IMG/VR virus record: IMGVR_UViG_3300040810_000721
Span: 1-29,872 of that record
DNA from: a virus
Length of the DNA: 29,872 nt
Reading direction: 5' to 3' (one strand)
Program-made: the position numbers and the translations under genes
The notes under the pieces: generated by a model
The model's database searches: none
Seen by the model: the letters and a program-made list of their open reading frames with translations, nothing else
What the model was told of the DNA's origin: nothing
Shown: positions 1 to 8,614 of the stretch, one piece after another
Numbering within the stretch: position 1 is the first letter of the stretch
How the letters are laid out: each line of letters starts with the position of its first letter

Positions 1-1
1 G

Positions 2-238
2 TATCAACTAGCTACCACTGCTGAAAATCAAACCGAGGTTGATGCCGCTGAAGCGCAGAACGCAGCCGCTAATGCAGTCAAAGCATTACTTGATGAACTA
101 ACAGCAGCAGAGAGAGTTGCACTTGATGATCAACGTGTGACTGACGGCCTTGCATTGCTGGTCAGCATGGAACTCCTAGGGCCTGAACGACCTGCTGAAA
201 TTACGGCATACGACCGTCCTTTTCCTGAGGTGAGCTGA
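2..238 (+). CDS. Hypothetical helical protein, 3' part only
   Basis: The reading frame is open from the first bases of the window and stops with TGA at 236-238, giving the last 78 residues of a longer protein. The visible part is alanine/glutamate rich and probably alpha-helical (for example AAEAQNAAANAVKALLDEL), followed by a proline-containing tail ending RPFPEVS. I recognise no domain. Its stop overlaps the ATG of the next gene by one base (TGATG), so the two are translationally coupled. Its position just ahead of the tail terminator suggests a virion or head-tail region protein, but that is inference from context only. Confidence 0.6.
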   Translation, partial: YQLATTAENQTEVDAAEAQNAAANAVKALLDELTAAERVALDDQRVTDGLALLVSMELLGPERPAEITAYDRPFPEVS

Positions 239-1119
239 TGACACTTGTTTTGGAATCAGGCATTACTCTGCAATCCCCTAGCAACAGTATTTGGAAAATC
301 ACTAGCGATCAGGTCAACCCACCTGGGGATGCTGCAATCACTTATGACATCACAAATGCTGGTGGTGTTTTTAATTTAAGGTCTACTGGTGCTGTTGATT
401 ACGAGATTGAATGGGGCGACGGTAATGTTGAAATCAGCACGCTTAACACGCTGCCACATACTTATGCAGCTGGTGATTATACGCTTGGTGTTTATAGTGA
501 TGGTGTTTATAGGCCATACTTTAATAACGTAACTGCTGATGCAAGTCAGATCACGTCTGTTGTTATTGGTCCAGGGGCTAATTTAGGGACAGACATAACA
601 AACGCTTGGTACGGTGCAAATAACATGACCGACTTTAACGCTGCTTTTGGCGTTACTGCTGGTGTGACTAACTTTATCAATACTTGGCGCAGCTGCGCCG
701 GCCTTACAAGCTTCCCCTTGATTAACACTTCAAGCGGGACTAATTTTAGCTTTGCTTGGCAAACCTGCACAGGGCTTACCAGCTTCCCGGTGCTCAACAC
801 TTCAAGCGGGACTAACTTTTTCGCTACTTGGTACGGCTGCAACAGCCTTGCTGATTTCCCCGCCAACATGTTTGACACAACGGGAACACTTGTGGCTAAT
901 GCGTTTGCTTTTGCTTGGCAACTCTGTGCACTCACCGCGCAATCAATTGAGAACATTCTTGTCTCACTAGATACTAACGGTGCTACTGGTATCACACTGG
1001 ACATCAATGGTGGCACTAACGCTAATACCTCCACATGGTCAGCTGCTGCTAATGCAGCTTGGCTGAGTCTTGATGCCAAGGGCTGGGACATCACTCAGAA
1101 TGGACCTGACCCTACTTAA
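238..1119 (+). CDS. PKD-like plus BspA/DUF285-type leucine-rich repeat protein
   Basis: 293 residues. Residues 57-85 carry a PKD/Ig-like signature (EIEWGDGNV, then HTYAAGDYTLGV). From about residue 124 the protein consists of repeats built on W-x2-C/A-x2-L-T-S-F-P, with tryptophans at 124, 150, 174, 198 and 227. The central units are exactly 24 residues and share LTSFP and NTSSGTN. This pattern matches the BspA-like/DUF285 surface repeat family, whose members are mostly cell-surface or adhesion proteins. It lies between a truncated gene and the tail terminator, separated from the latter by no bases, so it is probably a virion surface or decoration protein. The ATG overlaps the previous stop. 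The domain call is from motif recognition; the role is inferred. Confidence 0.75.
   Translation: MTLVLESGITLQSPSNSIWKITSDQVNPPGDAAITYDITNAGGVFNLRSTGAVDYEIEWGDGNVEISTLNTLPHTYAAGDYTLGVYSDGVYRPYFNNVTADASQITSVVIGPGANLGTDITNAWYGANNMTDFNAAFGVTAGVTNFINTWRSCAGLTSFPLINTSSGTNFSFAWQTCTGLTSFPVLNTSSGTNFFATWYGCNSLADFPANMFDTTGTLVANAFAFAWQLCALTAQSIENILVSLDTNGATGITLDINGGTNANTSTWSAAANAAWLSLDAKGWDITQNGPDPT
685..828 (+). repeat. Two 72-bp in-frame tandem repeat units in the LRR gene
   Basis: Two consecutive 72-nt units encode the 24-residue repeats starting at Trp150 and Trp174. A 20-nt core beginning aacacttcaagcgggac is identical at 724-743 and 796-815, while the flanking bases have diverged. This indicates fairly recent internal duplication within an older repeat array. 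Confidence 0.75.
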
Positions 1120-1548
1120 ATGACTACTAGGCGCGAACAAATCCTGGCGCAGATTGCCACGACACTGGCCAGCACCGCTGGCGTTAATGGGAGGGTGTAC
1201 AGGTCAAGAGTGACAGCGGCTGCAAGGGCTGAGACTCCGATGATCGTGATTGAGCCAGTGAATGATGTTGCGCAGCAGCAGACTTCCTTGCCAAAGCTTG
1301 ACTGGACAATGCGGGTGAGAGTCGTTGTGATTACTAGGTCAACAACTCCCTATACAGATGCAGATTCGGTAATCGAATCGATGCACTCCAAACTTATGGC
1401 TGATTTGACTCTGGGTGGATTGGCGATTGATATTCAGCCTGTTTTGACAAGCTTTGAGTTTCTTGATGCAGACCAACCTGCTGGCGTGTTTTCTAACGAG
1501 TACGACGTTAAATACAGAACATCAGTAGCAGACCTTACTTCCTACTAA
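1120..1548 (+). CDS. Tail terminator-like protein (gpU type)
   Basis: 142 residues, typical of small tail terminator/neck proteins. It has an N-terminal helix (REQILAQIATTL), a MIVIEPVNDV strand, a central VRVVVITRS strand followed by AD..IE..HSKLMAD, then GGLAIDIQP and a final strand VFSNEYDVKYRTS. This strand-helix layout and the closing YRTS..D motif fit the phage tail terminator family that caps the tube and joins it to the head. The start codon follows directly after the previous stop. The position just before the tail tube gene supports the call. I infer the family from pattern and order, not from a search. Confidence 0.65.
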   Translation: MTTRREQILAQIATTLASTAGVNGRVYRSRVTAAARAETPMIVIEPVNDVAQQQTSLPKLDWTMRVRVVVITRSTTPYTDADSVIESMHSKLMADLTLGGLAIDIQPVLTSFEFLDADQPAGVFSNEYDVKYRTSVADLTSY

Positions 1549-1573
1549 GGTTTAAGCAGTTGCAAGGATTACG

Positions 1574-1810
1574 ATGAAAGACGAGTACAGCGGTCAAGGT
1601 GGGTCGTATCTTTTCGATCCAGAAACCGGAAAACGCACTCTGATCAAGCGAACACTTCCCGCCGACACCCCACAAGAAAATGGCACCACTTCTTCTACGG
1701 AAACGACTGATTCTGATCGAAACAGAGTCGAGCTACGGAGTCGATCCGACTCCAACAGGAACCGACGCGGTTTTGGTGAGGGATCTGAACATCACCCCGC
1801 AGCAAAGTGA
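1574..1810 (+). CDS. Small conserved-looking phage protein overlapping the tail tube gene
   Basis: 78 residues. The first 40 or so (YSGQGGSYLFDPETGKRTL) resemble a short protein often found in phage tail clusters whose function is not known to me. Starting at residue 36 the frame overlaps the tail tube gene by 131 nt. There the sequence becomes Ser/Arg/Asn rich, as expected for the out-of-frame reading of another gene. The ATG has a plausible Shine-Dalgarno (aagga, 1564-1568). The N-terminal half is convincing; the C-terminal half may carry no selected function. No frameshift is needed, because the tube protein has its own plausible start at 1680. Confidence 0.6.
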   Translation: MKDEYSGQGGSYLFDPETGKRTLIKRTLPADTPQENGTTSSTETTDSDRNRVELRSRSDSNRNRRGFGEGSEHHPAAK

Positions 1811-2618
1811 AGTTGTTGGACGTGATTTAATCCGTCCTTACTTAGGCGCTTCTGAACAGTTGCTGGCTAACACTCGCGTTGAATGTACTTTCAGCGTTGA
1901 GTTAGCGGGGTCTGGCACTGCTGGCACCGCGCCTCAGTACGGTAAGGCTCTTCAGGCTTGTGGCCTTAGCGAAACTGTTGCTGCTGGCGTTAGTGTCACT
2001 TACGCACCAGTAAGTGCAGCTTTTAGTTCAGTCACCATTCACTACAACATTGATGGTGTTCGCCACAAAGTGACTGGCGCTAGAGGAACCTTTACCTTGA
2101 ACGGAAGCGTAGGTGAAATCCCCACGATTGACTTTACGTTTACTGGGATCTATAACGCTCCTGATGACTCAGCACTGCCTAGCGTCACCTACGCAGACCA
2201 AGCAACACCGCTGATCTTCAAGAACGGCAACACAGACACCTTCTCCTTGCTTTCTTACTCTGGCTGCCTGCAGTCAATTAGTTTTGACATCGGCAACTCT
2301 GTTGTTTACCGCGAGCTGATTGGATGCAACAAGGAAGTGATCATTACTGATCGCCAAGCCAGCGGAAGCGTGAGTATGGAGATGATTTCGATTGCCACGA
2401 AGGATTATTTCACTGCTGCGCTGACTGACAGTGCGCTGGGCAACCTCACGTTCCAGCACGGCACAACCGCAGGGAACATTGTTGATTTTGCTAGTACCCG
2501 GATCGACATTGGGGACGTAAGCTATGCCGACCAAGACGGCATTGCGATGCTAAACATTCCATACACTGCGATTCCGTCAACGGCAGGGAACGATGAGTTG
2601 ACGCTGGTGTATAGTTGA
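1680..2618 (+). CDS. Major tail (tube) protein
   Basis: 312 residues. The N-terminus (IETESSYGVDPTPTGTDAVL, then DLNITPQQ) is characteristic of phage tail tube subunits that begin with a strand and a Y-G-x-D/T-P-x-P-T-G loop. The C-terminal half has tube-like alternating strands (SFDIGNSVVYRELIG, GSVSMEMISIATKDYF, GIAMLNIPYTA). Hexamers of this protein would stack into the tail tube. The ATG at 1680 fits the expected N-terminus even though it lies inside the upstream reading frame and has no clear Shine-Dalgarno. It is followed by a strong intrinsic terminator, common after a highly expressed tube gene, and then by the chaperones and tape measure. Confidence 0.85.
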   Translation: MAPLLLRKRLILIETESSYGVDPTPTGTDAVLVRDLNITPQQSEVVGRDLIRPYLGASEQLLANTRVECTFSVELAGSGTAGTAPQYGKALQACGLSETVAAGVSVTYAPVSAAFSSVTIHYNIDGVRHKVTGARGTFTLNGSVGEIPTIDFTFTGIYNAPDDSALPSVTYADQATPLIFKNGNTDTFSLLSYSGCLQSISFDIGNSVVYRELIGCNKEVIITDRQASGSVSMEMISIATKDYFTAALTDSALGNLTFQHGTTAGNIVDFASTRIDIGDVSYADQDGIAMLNIPYTAIPSTAGNDELTLVYS

Positions 2619-2630
2619 TCCGAGGGAGCC

Positions 2631-2659
2631 AAGGCCGTGTTGGAGAGCACGGCTTTTTT
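2631..2659 (+). terminator. Intrinsic terminator after the tail tube gene
   Basis: A GCCGTG/CACGGC stem (2634-2639 with 2648-2653) encloses an 8-nt loop and is followed by six T residues (2654-2659). The A/G bases at 2631-2633 can extend the stem into the T tract. It lies 12 nt after the tube stop and 34 nt before the chaperone gene, so it would lower expression of the chaperone/tape measure genes relative to the tube. Confidence 0.85.
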
Positions 2660-2693
2660 ATTGCTGTAAGCTAATTGCAGTTAAATTTGCTCA

Positions 2694-3020
2694 ATGGCAT
2701 TCGTCCGCAAAAAGGTCAAGACTTTCAAGTGGCCTGTAACAGTAGAAGAACCTGCTGATGGCGGGGTATTTGATGAATCCAGCTTTGACGCAGTATTCAA
2801 AAGAGTTCCACGGTCTGAGTTCCAGAAGCTTGCAGACAAAGGCGACCTTGAGCTGCTAAAAGCTGTCATGACTGGATGGGAAGGTATCGAGGACGAAGAT
2901 GGGAAGCCGTTGCCGTTTTCCCAGACAGCAATGAAAGAATTTGCTGATGATCCGTATTGGATTCGTGGCGTCCTGAAGGCATATACGGAAACTTTTGAAG
3001 GCGCAAAACTGGGAAACTAA
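2694..3020 (+). CDS. Tail assembly chaperone, short form (gpG-like)
   Basis: 108 residues. It is acidic and helical with the conserved-looking segment MTGWEGIEDEDGKPLPFS followed by WIRGVLKAY. By analogy with lambda gpG it coats the tape measure protein during tail assembly and is absent from the mature virion. It ends KLGN then TAA (3018-3020), immediately after an in-phase G GGA AAC heptamer. The next frame lacks a good start codon and continues as the T-like domain, exactly as in lambda G/GT. It is preceded by the terminator at 2631-2659 and followed by the tape measure gene. Confidence 0.85.
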   Translation: MAFVRKKVKTFKWPVTVEEPADGGVFDESSFDAVFKRVPRSEFQKLADKGDLELLKAVMTGWEGIEDEDGKPLPFSQTAMKEFADDPYWIRGVLKAYTETFEGAKLGN

Positions 3021-3364
3021 AAGATGCCGTCAAGTATTGGGCGAATGGCGGCAAAAAAATAGAAGACAAAAGTGAAGATGACGCAGCGGCATTTGGTTTG
3101 AAGCCGTTGCGTCAGACGGCTCCTAAAGAGGAGCATTTTGAGGTGTGGGAAGAAAATTGGGAAGCGTTGATGATGTTCTTGCGGATGCAAACGCAATGGA
3201 CCGTCACGATGGGAGGTTACGTTGGTTTGAAATATGAGGTTTTGCTAGGTGCGTCGGGACTGATGTCCCTTTATGATGTAGAGAATCCCCGTGAGATGCT
3301 GGAGAGCCTTCAAGTAATGGAAGCTGCTGCACTCTCTGAGCTGAACAAGAAAGATGCCAAGTAA
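2694..3364 (+). CDS. Tail assembly chaperone, frameshifted long form (gpG-T like)
   Basis: Slippage at 3011-3017 would join the 108-residue chaperone to a further 115 codons (3017-3361), giving about 223 residues. The T part contains WEENWEALMMF, TQWTVTMGGYVGLKYE and a leucine/glutamate-rich end. This is the pattern of the DUF1799-type T domains that follow gpG in siphoviruses. The long form is thought to recruit the tape measure protein to the tube subunit. Within the T frame the only early start is a TTG at 3098, well inside the region that looks conserved, so fusion is the better explanation. It overlaps the tape measure start by 11 nt. Confidence 0.85.
3011..3017 (+). promoter_or_regulatory. 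-1 ribosomal frameshift site G GGA AAC
   Basis: The heptamer GGGAAAC sits in phase (g|gga|aac) directly before the TAA at 3018-3020. It differs from the lambda G/GT site (G GGA AAG) only in the last base. A -1 slip enters the frame cta aaa gat, which stays open to TAA at 3362-3364. Stops in the -1 frame at 2945-2950 and 2996-2998 restrict the switch to positions 2999-3017. Confidence 0.85.
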
Positions 3365-6300
3365 GAAAGTCTCACCAGTTGATATTGTACTTAGCATTAA
3401 AGGCAGCGAAAAGCTGCAAAAATTAAACAGCTCGTTTCGCGATCTATCAAAGCAACTCAACAAGCTTTCAGCCGGAGACCTTCAAAAAGCAACTGATGAT
3501 GTACGAAAGTTTGCTGCAGAGTCTGGCAATAGCGAAGCGACGATAAGGGCTCAGATTAAAGCGTTTGAAGGCTTGCGTTCTCAAGCCGCTATGGGCGGCA
3601 AGGTTTACCGCGAGCTTGGTGCAAGTATTATAGATTTAGGACTAACCCTTAAGGGGTCTAGTGCGCAGATAGAAGAGCAAAGATCCGCGTTACTGGAAAT
3701 AGGGTCCGCCGCTTCTTCCAGTTCGGCGCAAATAAAAAAAGCAATTGACGGTCTTAAGCAATTAAGGAATCAAGCGTCTCAGGACTCTCAAGCATTCTTT
3801 GGACTTTCAAAAGAAATTGATGAGTTGACAAAAAAAGTCAACTCACTTGACGCTGCACTAGAACAAAACGCAAGCCGAAACAGGGCTAGGGCTGCTTCTG
3901 TCACAGGAGTTTTGGCGAAGTATGAAGCCATTGCGAGAAAACAAGCCCAAGCGGCAAAAGAAAGAGAGGAAATTGTTAGAGGTGAAGTCATAGCTCTTAG
4001 CGAAAAAGGTAGGGCTACCGAAGAGCTTGCGAAGAAAGAAAATCAATTAACTGCAGCGATAGCGAGAAGGAAGCAGCTAGGCGTTCAAGAGACTGCTCGC
4101 GAGGCTAGAAGATCAGTAAGAGCTGGTGCTCAAGTTTATACAGGCAAAACAGAGCTTGGCCCTATAGATGCACTTGACCGGCGATTAGGCGATCTACCAG
4201 CCACCACTGCTGCTTTTTCTCAAAGGCTCACTGAACTGCAAGATCGGTTGATAAATACTGTCAGATCAAGCGATCAATATGTTGCTGTTGCGTTGCGTAT
4301 TGCACAGGTGCAGCGAGAGGCAACAGCGACAGCTCAGGGATTAGGCGCTGCGCTGGTAAAAGATTTAGCTAGCGGCAATACGGTTAGAAATCAAAAGAAT
4401 CTGCGTGAAGCTATTGGCCAGCTTCAAGCTGAGATGAATGAGCTGAATACAGAGACAGCTGAAGGTTCATCTAAGTATGCAGAAAACGCAAGACAGGTTA
4501 ATAATTTACAGAAAGAATTGAACGAGATCGCTGGCAGTTACCGCAATGTGACTGACATGGCGAGGCAGGCTTCTACTGCCCAAGGCGTTTATGCGAACAC
4601 TTCTGTCGCTAGCAACTATCTTCGTCGAGGTATTGTCAGGCAGCAAGAGGCTGCTAGGGCTGAGCTTGGTGCAGCCGTTAGGGCAGGCGTGGCTTCAACG
4701 CAGCTAGCGTTGCCTGCTGCAGGTCAGACCACAGCTCCGGGTACTGGGCTGGCCAGAAGCGGAATGGCTCGCGGAGTCTTCGATTTAACAGGCAATGTCA
4801 CTAGAGGACGACCAGTCCCCGCTGACTTCCCCGGCTTAAAAGAAGACGCAGCTGCGTTACCAACAGCTGCGACTGGCGTAAATGCCGCTTTAGGGATGAG
4901 CGAGCCAATAAAGAAGCAAGCGAATGCGCTAAGAGAAGCTGCCACTGCCTACAAGCCATACAACGCAGAGATAAGAAAGGCTAAAGCCGCAAACAATGGA
5001 AGTATTTCTGGCATAAATAACCTTAAAGCTGCTCTGGAAAGGAAGCGCAACGAGCTGCCTACAACCACGGCTGCATTTAAGCGTTTAACCCAGCAAATTG
5101 AAAACCTTGACAGGCAGTCGGAAAAAGCTAGTAAAGGCATGAGCCGCCGCAGGTTCTCCCCCGGCAAGGCCGCCCAGGTTGCTGGCGCGACGCTCTCGGG
5201 CGGTATCTTTGGCGGCCCTGAAGGATTTCTCGGTGGTGCGCTTGGTGGTGCGCTTGGTGGTGTTGGCGGGTCTTTTGCTGGTGCTGCACTTGGCGCTCAG
5301 GTAGGTCAGCTCAGACAGCAGCTTGGTGGGTTTGCTGAGTATGCGGCGAGCATTGAGAAACTCAAAATCGCGTTGAATGGTATTGCAGGTGACGCAAGTA
5401 ATTACAACCGAGCACTGCAAGCCGCTGCTGATGTCACAAAAGAATTAAACATTCCACAAGAAGTTGCTATCAAAGGAATCACTCGACTTACAGCCGCAGT
5501 AAAAGGTGCTGGCGGTGGCATTGCTGATGCAGAACTTGCGTTCAAGAACATCAACTCTGCAATTATCGCTACGGGCGGCGGAGCAGAGCAGGTTGAAGGA
5601 GCCGTAACTGCGCTCGTTCAGATTTTCTCGAAGGGCAAAGTCAGCGCAGAAGAGATCAATCAAATTGCAGAAAGACTGCCTGGCACATTTAACAAAATTG
5701 CTGAAGCGTCAGGCAGGACCGGCCCAGAACTAACAAAAGCTTTACAGCAGGGTGAGGTCGGCCTGAATGATCTAATGAAGTTCTTGGTTCAACTGGGTGG
5801 TGAATACGGCGAATTGGCTGAAAAGATTGCCGGGTCTTCCGAGTCAGCTGGAGCAAGGTTGACGGTTGCATATAACAAGATGCGGATTGAAATAGGCAAA
5901 GCTCTTCAGCCAATCGGGGCTGAGTTTCAGGAAGCGTTTTTGGAATTTATTACCGATATTGGCCCAAGCTTGGTGGTTATGGCGAAGGCTGTTGGAGAAG
6001 GGATGCGTTTTATTATTCAAAACAGAGGCGCGATATTGACTATTGCATCTTTCGCGGCAAAGCTTGTTGCCGTGAATTTTGCACTAAAAGCGTTTGTTGC
6101 TTTAAATGGGCCACTAAAACTTATGTTCGCATTAATAAGAACTGGGTTCAGACAAACCACTCAGCAGGCGTCTCTTGCTGCGACAAAGCTGGCCAGGTTT
6201 GGAGCGACAGTGAAAACTTTAGCTGCGTCCTTAGTGGCGCCAATCGTAATAACCTTTGCCATCGTTGGCGCAGAGCTGGTTATATCTTACTTCAATAGAA

Positions 6301-8147
6301 TTAAGCAAGCAAAAGCTGACCTTGACGCTTCTGGCACAAAACCTCAAGGTGAAGTTTTCTTCAGGTCAATCGGTGGAACGGCTGCAACGAAAGAAACGCT
6401 GAGATCAAACTTTAAGGATATTGTCAAGAATCTTGATATTGTCGAAGCTAGGCTCGCGAAAACAAAGAAAAGTATTAAAGAGTTTAAGGCATCGCAATCA
6501 GATGGTGGCGAGCGGGCCATGGGGGGAAGTGCGCCTCCTCTCGCTGGTGTAGCAGTCCCAGAAGACTTGACATCAAGGCTAAAAGCAGACGAGGCAGAGA
6601 TAGCAAGACTTCGACTGAACTATAAAACTTTAATTGAGAAGTACCCTAGTGCTCCAGAAGCCGCTAAAGGTCTAACCGACTACGGTTCTCTCACCGGCAC
6701 TGATACCGGCGGCGGCGGCGGCGGCGGCGGCAAGTTCAGAGAGTCGCAACTGCCACGGCTTCAGGACAAGTACGACTCGCTGATTCGATCCGGCCCACTG
6801 GCGGACATTCAAAGATTTCAGATCGCAAATTCACTCGCCCTAGTTCGGGCGCAAAAAGATAACAATACAGAGCTAGTTTACACGATAAAAAATAACGCTA
6901 TAAATCTTGACTTCGGGGAGAAAGAGCTTGGAGTAAGAAACAAATACCTGGATGCTATGAATGCTGCGAACAAAACGGAGGATATTGCAGAACGTCAATT
7001 ACAAGAAAAAATTGCAGGATTGGAACGAGACCTTGATCTTGAAAAGCTAAGTGTTTCGGCAAATGGTGAGCTACTAGCCCTTAAGCAAGACCAAGCTATT
7101 GCATCGGAAATAATCGCCAAAGCCTCTGAAGACGAATTGTTCAACCTGCGCGATCAGCTTGGCTTGGTGACAAAAAAGCAGAAAATTGACAGATTCAGGC
7201 AGTCAAGGATAGACGCAGGAGATCCAAATGCTGAACAGCAAACCGATCTGTTCCGCCAAACAATAGACCCAACGTTGACGGAAGGGTTGAGCCAAAACAT
7301 TCGTGGTTTGAAAAAAGAGCTGGAAGATCTAGTAAATCCAATCAACCAAATCACTGGCGCAGCAAACGCTATTGGCAGTGCATTCTCACAGTCGTTCACA
7401 AATGCAATTACTGGTGCCACAAGTGCGAAGCAGGCATTAGCTGATTTCTTTAAGAGTGTTGGCAGTTATTTCTTGGACATGGCGGGGCAGATTATTGCGA
7501 AGATGGTGACAATGGCAGTTTTAAATACTGTTGTTAACTTGCTGCCTGGTGGCGGATTCAATCTTGGGAGCACACCGCTAGGCGCGGGTGGTGGCGAAGT
7601 TGGTGGGATCGGGACTTTAGGGCCAAACTTCGGCATTGCTCAACGCGCCGCAGGCGGTCCAGTGAACGCGAATACGCCTTACATCGTTGGCGAGCGTGGG
7701 CCTGAGCTTATGGTCCCTTCAGGCAACGGAACCATTATTCCAAACGATGTCTTTTCGGCAAGTCGTGCTGCTATCTCTGGCGGTGGTCCGTTAGGTGCCG
7801 CTGGAAACTCTGGTGATCTTGGTAAAGATGGAATGGTCGAGAGCCGCAATTACATCAGCAACAACTACTCAACTCAGCAAGCCATTGCTCAAAGTCAAGC
7901 AGCTGTATCGTCAAGTTCAATGTCAATGGAGCGCGTGATTGAGCGCAAGGCCGCAGAGCGTCAAGCAACTGAAATGTCAGAACCGATCAGAGTTAAGCTG
8001 GACACCACCGTAATCAACAACGTGGAATATCTCACCGTTGAGCAAGGTCTTGCGCTTTCTGAGTCCGCTTCTCGCAAGGCTCGTAGCCAAGTGTTTTCTG
8101 ACCTAAGGCAGCGACCTGCGTCAAGGTCAAAAGTGGGGCTTGGTTGA
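3354..8147 (+). CDS. Tape measure protein
   Basis: 1597 residues, the longest gene here and placed after the chaperones. Residues 1-300 are charged coiled coil. A glycine/alanine-rich hydrophobic stretch (about 602-660) leads into a tape measure domain (about 662-870; IEKLKIALNGIAGD, then INQIAERLPGTF and MKFLVQLGGEYG) like TIGR02675. Hydrophobic segments at about 892-928 and 956-980 could insert in the host membrane at ejection. An eight-glycine run (1119-1126) is coded by eight GGC units (6708-6731). More coiled coil follows, then a Gly-rich region with YIVGERGPELMVPSG, common near tape measure C-termini. At about 0.15 nm per residue, a general rule for these proteins, the tail would be near 240 nm. 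The stop overlaps the next ATG. Confidence 0.95.
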   Translation: MPSKKVSPVDIVLSIKGSEKLQKLNSSFRDLSKQLNKLSAGDLQKATDDVRKFAAESGNSEATIRAQIKAFEGLRSQAAMGGKVYRELGASIIDLGLTLKGSSAQIEEQRSALLEIGSAASSSSAQIKKAIDGLKQLRNQASQDSQAFFGLSKEIDELTKKVNSLDAALEQNASRNRARAASVTGVLAKYEAIARKQAQAAKEREEIVRGEVIALSEKGRATEELAKKENQLTAAIARRKQLGVQETAREARRSVRAGAQVYTGKTELGPIDALDRRLGDLPATTAAFSQRLTELQDRLINTVRSSDQYVAVALRIAQVQREATATAQGLGAALVKDLASGNTVRNQKNLREAIGQLQAEMNELNTETAEGSSKYAENARQVNNLQKELNEIAGSYRNVTDMARQASTAQGVYANTSVASNYLRRGIVRQQEAARAELGAAVRAGVASTQLALPAAGQTTAPGTGLARSGMARGVFDLTGNVTRGRPVPADFPGLKEDAAALPTAATGVNAALGMSEPIKKQANALREAATAYKPYNAEIRKAKAANNGSISGINNLKAALERKRNELPTTTAAFKRLTQQIENLDRQSEKASKGMSRRRFSPGKAAQVAGATLSGGIFGGPEGFLGGALGGALGGVGGSFAGAALGAQVGQLRQQLGGFAEYAASIEKLKIALNGIAGDASNYNRALQAAADVTKELNIPQEVAIKGITRLTAAVKGAGGGIADAELAFKNINSAIIATGGGAEQVEGAVTALVQIFSKGKVSAEEINQIAERLPGTFNKIAEASGRTGPELTKALQQGEVGLNDLMKFLVQLGGEYGELAEKIAGSSESAGARLTVAYNKMRIEIGKALQPIGAEFQEAFLEFITDIGPSLVVMAKAVGEGMRFIIQNRGAILTIASFAAKLVAVNFALKAFVALNGPLKLMFALIRTGFRQTTQQASLAATKLARFGATVKTLAASLVAPIVITFAIVGAELVISYFNRIKQAKADLDASGTKPQGEVFFRSIGGTAATKETLRSNFKDIVKNLDIVEARLAKTKKSIKEFKASQSDGGERAMGGSAPPLAGVAVPEDLTSRLKADEAEIARLRLNYKTLIEKYPSAPEAAKGLTDYGSLTGTDTGGGGGGGGKFRESQLPRLQDKYDSLIRSGPLADIQRFQIANSLALVRAQKDNNTELVYTIKNNAINLDFGEKELGVRNKYLDAMNAANKTEDIAERQLQEKIAGLERDLDLEKLSVSANGELLALKQDQAIASEIIAKASEDELFNLRDQLGLVTKKQKIDRFRQSRIDAGDPNAEQQTDLFRQTIDPTLTEGLSQNIRGLKKELEDLVNPINQITGAANAIGSAFSQSFTNAITGATSAKQALADFFKSVGSYFLDMAGQIIAKMVTMAVLNTVVNLLPGGGFNLGSTPLGAGGGEVGGIGTLGPNFGIAQRAAGGPVNANTPYIVGERGPELMVPSGNGTIIPNDVFSASRAAISGGGPLGAAGNSGDLGKDGMVESRNYISNNYSTQQAIAQSQAAVSSSSMSMERVIERKAAERQATEMSEPIRVKLDTTVINNVEYLTVEQGLALSESASRKARSQVFSDLRQRPASRSKVGLG

Positions 8148-8614
8148 TGCTTGCGATTGGTACTTATCTTAAGCTTGTTGACTTTGAAGGCTCAGACACT
8201 GGCTATGCCTTCCAGAACTTTTTCCAAGGCGAGTCGCGCACGTATTTAGGCACAAGTTATGTATTTGCAGGTTTTGGCTTTAGTGGCGGGACCCTGGACC
8301 TACAGGCTGCCAATATTTCAGCGGCAGTTGTTTTTGCTGTAAATCAACTGGATTTAAGTATTTTTCAAACAGCATCAGATCAACGTTGGCTTGCGGAGAT
8401 ACGCACGGTATGGCTTGACCCAGATACGTTGGTTGAGACAAACCGTTACAGCGAAGAGCTGTATGCAGTGCTTGGATTTGAGCATGATACGAGTAGGCTA
8501 CAGGTAAGACTGGGTAACCCTTTGGACGCGATTGAAGCAAACATCCCAAGGCGTGTCCTTACCCAAGTAAGCGTCGGGGAACTTCCTTCTACCGGAAACA
8601 TTTCATTGAGATAA
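8147..8614 (+). CDS. Minor tail protein, DUF1833/gpL-like
   Basis: 155 residues from ATG 8147. A TTG three bases earlier is in frame, but the ATG forms the typical TGATG overlap with the tape measure stop. The protein is beta rich and ends with a segment (NIPRRVLTQVSVGELPSTGN) that matches my memory of DUF1833-type minor tail proteins found between tape measure and tip proteins. It probably belongs to the distal tail, as part of the hub or its connection to the tube. Family assignment is by pattern and gene order. The stop TAA overlaps the next ATG by one base. Confidence 0.6.
   Translation: MLAIGTYLKLVDFEGSDTGYAFQNFFQGESRTYLGTSYVFAGFGFSGGTLDLQAANISAAVVFAVNQLDLSIFQTASDQRWLAEIRTVWLDPDTLVETNRYSEELYAVLGFEHDTSRLQVRLGNPLDAIEANIPRRVLTQVSVGELPSTGNISLR

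Noticed and set aside
546-1094. 182-residue open frame on the - strand opposite the LRR gene
   Set aside because: It mirrors the repeats of the + strand gene, lacks a protein-like pattern of its own, and the + strand frame has clear PKD and DUF285 motifs.
3098-3364. T-like chaperone as a separate gene starting at TTG 3098
   Set aside because: The frame is open and conserved-looking upstream of the TTG, and an in-phase slippery heptamer gives a better explanation.
6708-6731. (GGC)8 run as a regulatory or phase-variable repeat
   Set aside because: It codes in frame for a glycine linker in the tape measure protein; unit changes stay in frame, so it cannot switch expression.
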